64,000 bases of DNA from Epiperipatus broadwayi. Lineage: Eukaryota > Onychophora > Udeonychophora > Euonychophora > Peripatidae. The notes beneath the pieces were generated by a model. It made no database searches, had not been told where the DNA came from, and saw only the letters and a list, made by a program, of their open reading frames with translations. Location of the stretch: NCBI GenBank assembly GCA_028023455.1, contig JAQFVV010006200.1, positions 7,659,506-7,723,505 of the forward strand, given 5' to 3'. Positions within the stretch are counted from its first letter, which is position 1, and every line of letters starts with the position of its first letter. Below, one piece after another: positions 56,716 to 64,000 of this stretch. The translations under genes and the position numbers were made by a program.

Positions 56716-57093
56716 TAAAACAGGCAAAACTCTCCATACAGTAGTGCTACTCTGTGCCATCAGAGTAATCAATGGATTCCAGAAGGCTTATGCATAAAAT
56801 CCCCATCTAGTGCCTACTCATCCAATATCCCCAGGCTAGTTTCTGGCTTGTGGTTTTCGTCAGTGAGAAGTTTTGGATCTGAGAGCACTGCACCTAGATC
56901 TTAGGATCTAAGGCAACCCTCCAGCAGCCACCTTTTATCTCTATTAGATGGAGATTTTATGCACAACCCTTCTGGCATCTATTGATTATTCTGGTTGGCA
57001 CTGAGTGGTACTACTGTATGGAAAGTTTTGTCTGTTTTAATAACAGTAATGTGCTAGCATAAGAAATAGTGATCATGTGGTGTTTAATGGTTT
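56716..57093 (-). mobile_element. Hammerhead-associated hairpin retroelement, copy D (most complete)
   Basis: AATAAAGAATAT duplicated at 56704-56715 and 57094-57105. Arms 56716-56809 (TAAAACAGGCAAAACTCTCC to ATCCCCATCTA) and 56945-57040 (TAGATGGAGATTTTATGCAC to GTCTGTTTTAA) are near-perfect complements. The core 56810-56944 holds a minus-strand hammerhead plus the palindrome CTAGATCTTAGGATCTA. A 53-bp tail (57041-57093) ends AATGGTTT. At 378 bp this copy best shows the complete layout. It interrupts the hAT relic, which continues on both sides. Confidence 0.9.
56829..56868 (-). ncRNA. Hammerhead ribozyme, cleavage triplet changed (copy D)
   Basis: Minus strand: CTGACGA (56863-56857; N7 variation allowed), helix II region AAACCACAAGCCA (weakened), GAAAC (56843-56839), TA, then GCC where GTC is expected (56836-56834). 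Helix I is TCTCA (56868-56864) with TGGGG (56833-56829). The T to C change removes the 15.1-16.1 pair, so cleavage is probably lost. Confidence 0.68.
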
Positions 57094-57684
57094 AATAAAG
57101 AATATATTTTATCAAAAAAAAAGAATGTTCAATTTATGAAAAGCAATTGTGCAGTTAGCTTTTATACTTTATTTTGAAAAACAGTGTTTATTGTTTTTGT
57201 TGTGTGATAGTTGATTCTTTAAATGCATCATCAAAATTTATTAACAGCCATAAAAACTGCCAACAAATGAGTTAGGAAAAATATACATTGAGTACTCAGT
57301 GGAAAGAATTAATTCAAAGACTCACTTTAAACCAAATTATTGACATTTGGGGCAATTACTTATTAAAACTGATCAACAATATTTGAAAAAAGTTTTTCAC
57401 AGCATTATAGAAAGATTATTTTTAAGTAAATGGAATTTCACATTCAGAAATGACAAAACAATTGAAAGGGCAAATAATGGGAGTTTTCTTGGTTTGATTG
57501 AATTTTTAGCAAATATAGGGTGCCAAATATGGAATGTATACCAGATGGACTTCATATGAAACATACTCCAGTTATCTTAAAATATATTAACATTGATTAC
57601 AGTAAAAAAACATTTGAAAATAAAAGAATCATTTGTTGGATTTTTAGAAGCATAAGATACAGATAATGAGGAATTATTAGACTT

Positions 57685-57914
57685 AAACCACTAAACATCA
57701 CATGATCACCATTTCTTATGCTTGCACATAACTGTTATTGAAAACAGAAAAACCTCTCCATATAGTAATGCCACTCAGTGCCAGCCAGAGTAGTCTGGGG
57801 ATATTGGATGAGTAGGCACTAGATGGGGATTTTATGCACAAGCCTTCTGGCATCCATTGATTACTCTGGCTGGCACTGAGTGGCACTACTATATGGAGTT
57901 TTACCTGTTTTAAT
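57685..57914 (+). mobile_element. Hammerhead-family hairpin element, copy E (ribozyme mostly deleted)
   Basis: AATTATTAGACTT (57672-57684) and AATTATTAGGCTT (57915-57927) flank it. The tail comes first (AAACCACTAAACATCACATG), then left arm, a core cut down to TAGTCTGGGGATATTGGATG (57791-57810: the GTC and helix I 3' strand only), then right arm ending CCTGTTTTAAT. The CTGANGA to GAAAC part is gone. Inserted in the hAT relic. Confidence 0.85.
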
Positions 57915-58623
57915 AATTATTAGGCTTATTATTAAATATTTTAAAATCATCCCAAACAGATGATGTCAGTGCTAACGTGAAAAGACAATATAAAAAAATA
58001 CAGGCAACAATAAGAAAAACAAATCAAAATGTTCTTTATGACCTTGCTCAACTCATTTTAATTTATTTCTTTGTCATACAGCAGTTAGCGCTGTGGAATA
58101 TAAAAAAATGTTCAGAATTATATAAAAACTTCTTTCTTTGCAGATTAACTCAAATATTGGACATATTATTAAAACATGTAAAAGTAATACTCAATCCAAT
58201 ATGTATCACCAATTGGTTTGGTCAGAACTATACATTTTCAAATGAAGAAAATTATATTCTACTTGAATGAACTTATTAACACACCATCTGATTTTACACT
58301 TGTTTCTGAAGCAAATAATATGTTAGAAAATATTACAAAATTTCCCTTCATTATTTGCTTTTAGTTTCTTATAATATTTTATATGCTACAGTAGAAAACT
58401 ATAAAGTTAAAGTCTGCTGCTTCAGTTATTAAATTAGTACAAAATCTACTTCAAGCCTTAAAAAAATAGTGAATTTGAAAAATTATTAAAAGAAACTGTT
58501 CTTTCGATAAGAATATCTTGACAAATTGTAAGATTTTTTGACTTTGTCCCTTGATAGAAACTTTGATTTGTGTAATAGCTAAAAGATTTGTCAGTTTCAA
58601 AAATTTTAGGAAATTATAAAATA

Positions 58624-58847
58624 AACAAGGCGAAACTCTCCATACAGTAGTGCCACCCTGTGCCAACCAGAGTAATCAATGGATGCCAGAAGGCTTGTGC
58701 ATAAAATCCCTATCTAGTGCCTACTCATCCAATATCCCCAGACCAGTTTCTGGTTTGTGGCCTTCATCAGTGAAGAGCATACTGTATGGAGAGTTTTGCC
58801 TTGTTTAATAACAATTATATGCTAGTATGAGATATGGTGATCATGTG
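58624..58847 (-). mobile_element. Hammerhead-associated hairpin retroelement, copy F
   Basis: AAATTATAAAATA is perfectly duplicated at 58611-58623 and 58848-58860. The left arm (AGGCGAAACTCTCCATACAG to CTATCTAGTGCC) is full length. The hammerhead core is on the minus strand. The second arm is cut to CATACTGTATGGAGAGTTTT, and the tail ends early at GGTGATCATGTG. Inserted in the hAT relic. Confidence 0.87.
58736..58775 (-). ncRNA. Hammerhead ribozyme, core intact (copy F)
   Basis: Minus strand: helix I CTTCA (58775-58771) with TGGGG (58740-58736; two G-U), CTGATGA (58770-58764), helix II region AGGCCACAAACCA (58763-58751; two G-C pairs, third lost by G to A), GAAAC (58750-58746), loop TG, GTC (58743-58741). 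All conserved core bases are kept. Minimal helix III, as in copy C. Confidence 0.7.
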
Positions 58848-59330
58848 AAATTATAAAATACTCCCTTATTTGGTTCAAGAAATCTGCTCTTCTGAACTCC
58901 TAGAAGAATAAATGAATAAATTTTGTGAAAAATCTTTAGTTGTTTTTGATGAAGACAAAGAATTTATGAATAAAGTCTTTTTTAATATGAAATATGATAG
59001 AAGAAAAATCTTTATTCCTGAGCTAAATTTATAATACAAAATAATTATAATGAAATTTTACTCAACATTTGCAGTACATTTTGAATTTATTTAACACTTC
59101 TGGTAACTGTGGTTAGTACAGAATTCTCATTTAAATAAATCAAAATTAATCAAAACATACTTCAGATTCACAAGGCATGGCACAAGAAGACTTAATTGTT
59201 TGACAATATTATCTATAGAAAATAAAGAACCTGAAATAACAGTCATTGAAGACAGTTGAAAAATGGGCTATTTGAGGTCCAATTTTTGAATCTAATAGAA
59301 AAAAACATTTCAGTTGTTGTTAGGGTGCTA

Positions 59331-60658
59331 TGTTAGGTTGTATAGCAATAAAAAAGTAATTTTCAGTTATAAACTCTTTAATTCATTATGTACTGTAATA
59401 TATATTCTAACTATTGGATGTTGGAATGTCTGGAAGTTATTTATCATAATTTGTTACAATTTTACATTATTTATAGTATAAATATATAATTCAAATTTTT
59501 TTAATTTAATGTAATTTTCCCACAAAAATTGCATATGAGGTTCCAAAAAACTCTTGCATCTGGGCCCCCATGTATAGATTGCTGGCTCTGCTAGGCAGAT
59601 GAGAGACAATTTCTCTAAAACAATATTGCAGATTAGTCAGTTTTACATAGTATGTTAATCAAATAAGAAATGTTTCAAATATTGTAAAAGTAGGTTACAT
59701 TTATCAAAGTTTGGTTATATTTTAAGTACAATTATTCATTTATTTTTTAAAGATAATGTAAAACCCTACGTAGTTTAATGAAATGGTAAGATAGCAGACT
59801 CTGAAACTCACGTCCTTAAGTCATTGTCTAGCTCCGTCGGTACTAATACTCAAATGTCTTATGAACTTCTTAGCAATAATTCATCCCATTTATTTTATTT
59901 ATATATTTTACAAACAATGCAAGAATGAAATATGTGGTAATAAGGGTGATAATGTCAGTTATTTCACTGTACAAATAAAATTTCAATGAACGAATTTGAA
60001 TTTATGTGATAAATTCTTATTTTAAATGTAATCAGCATATAATGAGTTTTATGATTTTATCTCCATGTTAATTTAGATTTATCAAAGCAATCCCTGTGAC
60101 ATAGGCTAACACTTCTACGAGTTTAGGAAATGGTATATAATTTTAGTAAATATTACATCAATCTTTATAAATTTACATATGTGTAGAAATGGTATTAGGC
60201 ATGTATTGATTGTAAAATATTATTTTCAAACAATTATTGTATTACTTTTAATATGAAAATAAAAAATTAAAATGTTAATTTTATTTTAAATAAAAGTATC
60301 TTAATTATAAAATGTAGCACTAATACGTGATTAAAAACAATTTATAAATAGAATATATATGAATAGTAAACTAATAATGATTTTAACAATGAGACAAAAA
60401 TGCAGTAATTTATTATTTTAACTATAATTAATATGTAATTCAGCTTTACTAACCACTGTTGAATTCTCAATCCGGGAACTAAGTTCCCAGGTTTACGTAT
60501 CTACAAAACGATGCCTTATTGTTCTATTTATGTATTAAATTCATCTTTATGATTTTATTTAAACATTAAGATTCTATATTATGCATGAAGAAATATGGGT
60601 ATATGTTAACCGTAAATATTATATACAGATAATTAGTAACTTATTTAATATGAAAAGT
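59331..60658. other. AT-rich DNA without recognised genes
   Basis: A weakly tRNA-like stretch at about 59795-59850 was considered and not annotated. Nothing else supported. Confidence 0.5.
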
Positions 60659-60672
60659 AAAATATTGATTTT

Positions 60673-60779
60673 GTCAAGCATTGGTGGTCGAGAGGTCAGC
60701 GATAGTTGCTTTACAAGCAGTTGTCCTGGGTTAGCGGGTTTGCTTCCCGGCTGATGCCATGACACATGGGGGGAAAAAA
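60673..60779 (+). mobile_element. Short tRNA-derived SINE, copy 9 (well preserved)
   Basis: GTCAAGCATTGGTGGTCGAG, AGGTCAGC, GCTTTACAAGCAGTTGTCC, GGGTTAGCGGGTTTGCTTCC, end GATGCCATGACACATGGGGG plus A-run. AAAATATTGATTTT is duplicated at 60659-60672 and 60780-60793. Shares the GTCAAGC start and GCGATAGTTGC/GTGATGGCTGC-type text with copy 7. Confidence 0.9.
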
Positions 60780-60793
60780 AAAATATTGATTTT

Positions 60794-63700
60794 ATTTTAA
60801 GTAATCGTATATGATTATTTAGTTATAAACAATCCATAAGAAGATATGTAATTAGCTAAGCTATAAATATTTATCTTAAACATAAATAATATATACTATT
60901 ATAAAACAATATTTCAATTTTTAGTATCAATTTATTTTACTCAAGATGAATCTTATCAGTTAATCTAACACAGAGATGGCCAATGTTGTATAGTTCGTGC
61001 ATCAATTTTTTACCTGAACCAGTTCAGATACGCTGTACAACTTCTACACTAGTATTCAATTTTTGTATAAGTATATTAATATAAATATTTATCATTTCAC
61101 TTTTAATAAAATAACTTTAAACATTGCTTACTATAATGAGATGTCTATGTTTTGTTTTCATCAGACTTTTAGTGTTTGGCATTAAGTTTGCTAATGAAAG
61201 TAATGGAGCAGTTTTCACATTTAGTCAGTCTCTCCATGGTATCAAGTTGTTTATTTTTTATCAATTTGTGGATGTAAATCAATATCATAAAAGATAAAAT
61301 TGCAAGTACTGTAAAAGATGAATAATACACAATTCACCATTGTAAAAATATCAATTACAAAATAAAAGTTAAATCCTATTATCAATTTAGTCTGGATTGT
61401 TTACCTCAAGATTATACAGGTATCAATTATATACTTATAGAATAAATATAAAACAAAAATTATTTTTTCAGTACAACTCGCTGAATTTGAATTTTTGTTA
61501 TGCATTTTATTCCTGAAAAGTAATTAGAAAATAGTGCTTCTGAATTACATCAGAGTTTCAGCATAACTCACCTAATATGTCACATTTGGTACTTGTGTCA
61601 TAAGTTAGCCATCCTTGATCTAATATCTCCATATTCTTCCTAAATAATACAATACAATTTATTCATAGATCAGATTGATTCTTTCTGATCTTAGATTATG
61701 CCATGGTAATTTTATTGAACATAAACTTGCAAATCTCATATGCAAATAATCCTTCTGGATATGCATGATTCATTTGAATAAGAATTGTTGCACTAATTCG
61801 TTTTTTTTTTTGTTTACTATATTTTTATTGATACATGATAAACCTGTCACTTCCTTTCTCGTTACATATAATTTATTTTAGTGACATAGAAATATGAGCA
61901 TAAATAGTTTATTTAAAGCAAATTTTTGCAATAACATATATTTAAAGCAATCATTGGCTATTTAACCCAAGTTGTAATGAAGGTATATAAACAGAAAAAT
62001 CTGACTAACATTTCTACATAGTTGTTCAGAGCATCAAGTTCATCTGATAGTTAAAGATTTTTTTATGAAATTACATGTATGGATGTATTGCTCTTTAAAA
62101 TAATTCACCAGAAAAATGACATTGTTTGCCCACTTCAGATTGCTCACCGCATAAAGGACTTTAATAAAGAACTATGGGTGTTGATTTTTAAAAATAATAA
62201 TAATTTATTTTTTATATTATCTTATATCATTTTTAATATTATGCCAAGATATTTTTCTATAATTTATGACATAATTATGCAATTGCTCTTATGATAAAGA
62301 AGGTAAAATTTTATATGTTTTTATTGTTGGTTTTAAAGTCCGTTATGAGGTATACGTGTCCAGGTGAGGTACATTTTTTTTTACATTTATGAATAGAGTT
62401 TATTAATACTTTATTTATGGATAAACAACCAGTATGATTTATCAGAAGCTTGTAATAGTTTGTTTTAAAAAAATTATGATATAATTTCATTATGAAGTTT
62501 TTCATGTGACAAGGTATCTATTAGTTTTATATATAGCAATATTTGCCTATGTTAATTATGTCCACTTAGTTTATAAAATTTTATGCTGTTTTATTGAATG
62601 TATTTCTTATTAAATGCAAAATTTTTATTATGCTATTTCAAATATTTTATAGTCTTTGACTTATAATAATTTGTTAATTTCATACATTGTTTAATGTATG
62701 TATTTTTAGAGAGTGAAGACTGATTTCTCTACCTTTTAAGTGATAATTGTTTTTGTCTTGCCATTGTTTTTGCCTATAGTATATGCTTATTCCCATTTTA
62801 ATATGTGTGGAATGCATGTGACTTTATTATAAGTTGTGTTTTACCTATGTTGGATGTAGAAAAAAAAATTTTGACCTTGCTCTTCCCAATGCTTAGTAAT
62901 TATTTCTCATGAGAGGATTGTATTTCAATACTTTATGATTATTTTCATGTTTAGCTAGTGTAGCCTGGTCTCTAGAGAGAATCATTTTTTCATGGTATGT
63001 ATTTCGTTTCCATGTGTTGAGACCTTGTCCACACATATATTTACCTAATATAAAGATATTGAAAAGTTTTATTAGTATTTTGCCACTTGTGGAGTTAGCT
63101 CTGATAAGCCTTTCTTTCTTGTTTTATTTCTCGTGATGATATTAGTTATTTTCCACCATGTAAGGTGAAGTTATTAAGGTTTTAAGATTGGTATGGCAAT
63201 GATTAGTAGATTTTGGAAGTATCTAATTGCATTAAAGACACTTTTTTATCTATAGTATTTTGTTAAGGAAAATAATATATGTATTGAGATGTTGTGCCTT
63301 GCCAACAGTTTACAAATAAACCAACAAGTATATTAGTAATTTTACTGCTTATTTTTTGCATAGCATGATGTGAGATACACATATGCAATGTTATCTTTAT
63401 CACCATCCAGAAGTAGTTCGCTGATGAATTGGTAAGATATTTTAAGGTTAAATATTTTATTATGTGACATGGGCAAAAGATAGTATGTTGTGTGCATGGA
63501 TTCTGATGAGTATTCTCATATTTTTATTATTAAGCAGATAATACCAGACTGTAATTGTCTTATTTGTGTTTTATATGATAATTAACACTAATAACACTTT
63601 GCTGGTAAAAGTTCAACCATCTGTCAGTTCAGATTAATTTTTTTTTTAATATTTAGTGCGTCTTAAATGCTGTCAATAAAATATTATAAGTTATTTCTGA

Positions 63701-64000
63701 ACAAAAAGTGTTATCTTAAACATAATTTTGCTTTATCATAGTTTGAAAGTTTTATTAAATGATTATCTAATTAAGTAGTTTAGCCTAAAAATATGTTAAA
63801 AACAAATTAGTCAAATATTGAAATAGTCTTATTTTAAGTGGGTGTATTATTAACAGGTCAACCAAATGCTTATATCAGTTATGGCTAATTTTACTAGTGT
63901 ATATGCGATCATTTTATCATTTACTTTATGGCATCCTGTCAAAAGAAACAGTGCCTATGTTTAGCAGATGACTTTCTTTAGAAAATTATAAATAAAATTT
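60794..64000. other. AT-rich DNA without recognised genes
   Basis: Over 3 kb without recognisable coding sequence or repeats shared with the window. Frames at 62079-62294 (+) and 62311-62505 (-) are low-complexity and unrecognised. It could be intronic. Confidence 0.55.

Larger units (their letters stand above)
56600..59330 (+). pseudogene. hAT transposase relic, TTF/ZMYM1-like
   Basis: Fragments in order: LDNPTQYPKPILKDIRIKLI (56620-56700), a TTF-type finger region LYFILKNSVYCFCC (about 57164-57205), FRNDKTIERANNGSFLGLIE then FLANI (57347-57520), SFVGFLEA-DTDNEELL (about 57630-57680), SANVKRQYKKIQATIRKTNQ (57970-58025), ILDILLKHVKVILNP (58153-58197), KLIKTYFRFTRHGTRRLNCL then TILSIEN (about 59140-59225), the last matching the hAT C-terminal dimerisation region. 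The order is that of TTF/ZMYM1-type hAT transposases. It is broken by many stops and by three hairpin-retroelement insertions; terminal repeats were not found. Confidence 0.78.

Noticed and set aside
59795-59850. tRNA-like stretch AATGGTAAGATAGCAGACTC
   Set aside because: A-box resemblance is weak and no B-box is convincing.
1-64000. CRISPR arrays, bacterial operons, rRNA genes
   Set aside because: No regularly spaced repeats with spacers, no ribosome-binding-site gene order and no rRNA-like sequence; the window is eukaryotic.

Overview
This is a very AT-rich stretch (roughly three-quarters A+T by eye) of animal nuclear DNA, CpG-poor over most of its length. It has no bacterial-style gene organisation. 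I recognise no host protein-coding gene, and every protein similarity I can defend belongs to a transposable element. The mixture (RTE-clade LINEs, Penelope-like elements with a GIY-YIG domain, Merlin, Tigger/pogo, a TTF-type hAT, a tRNA-derived SINE and many long hairpin elements) fits an invertebrate metazoan. I cannot name the species; an arthropod is plausible but not shown.

Layout. 1-5.0 kb: a very short tRNA-derived SINE (two copies) and inverted-repeat units. 5.07-8.2 kb: a near full-length, inactivated RTE LINE. 9-10.1 kb: a decayed Penelope-like element (PLE). 10.4-12.1 kb: a second LINE on the minus strand. 13.3-18.4 kb: two copies of a hammerhead-associated hairpin element, two SINEs and a long foldback. 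20.5-22.6 kb: a complete but inactive Tigger with TA duplications. 22.8-31.5 kb: SINEs, tRNA-like relics and a 0.7 kb inverted-repeat element. 31.5-34.3 kb: a complete Merlin with an 8-bp target duplication. 34.9-39.7 kb: an RTE fragment, a degenerate CTAT array interrupted by a foldback, two more foldbacks, and a zinc-finger LINE tail. 40.1-45.9 kb: a hammerhead-bearing copy, an RTE 3' fragment and a second near full-length RTE. 46.2-48.4 kb: a stretch that keeps unusually many CpGs (possible promoter-type region). 48.7-56 kb: hairpins, a SINE, PLE-derived pieces. 56.6-59.3 kb: a TTF/ZMYM1-type hAT relic carrying three more hammerhead-family insertions. 59.3-64 kb: one SINE and otherwise featureless AT-rich DNA.

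The most interesting system is a six-copy family of small hairpin retroelements (13307, 17489, 40093, 56716, 57685, 58624). A full copy has two ~95-bp inverted arms, a ~135-bp core and a one-sided ~53-bp tail. Each copy is flanked by its own 9-13 bp target-site duplication, and three lie inside the hAT relic. The core carries a type I hammerhead ribozyme motif: CTGANGA, a short helix II, GAAAC, a 2-nt helix III loop, GTC, and a pairing helix I. In one copy the core is inverted relative to the tail. Variable-length target duplications plus a hammerhead resemble Penelope-dependent or retrozyme-like mobility, and two decayed PLE copies are present. The link to PLE machinery is inference.
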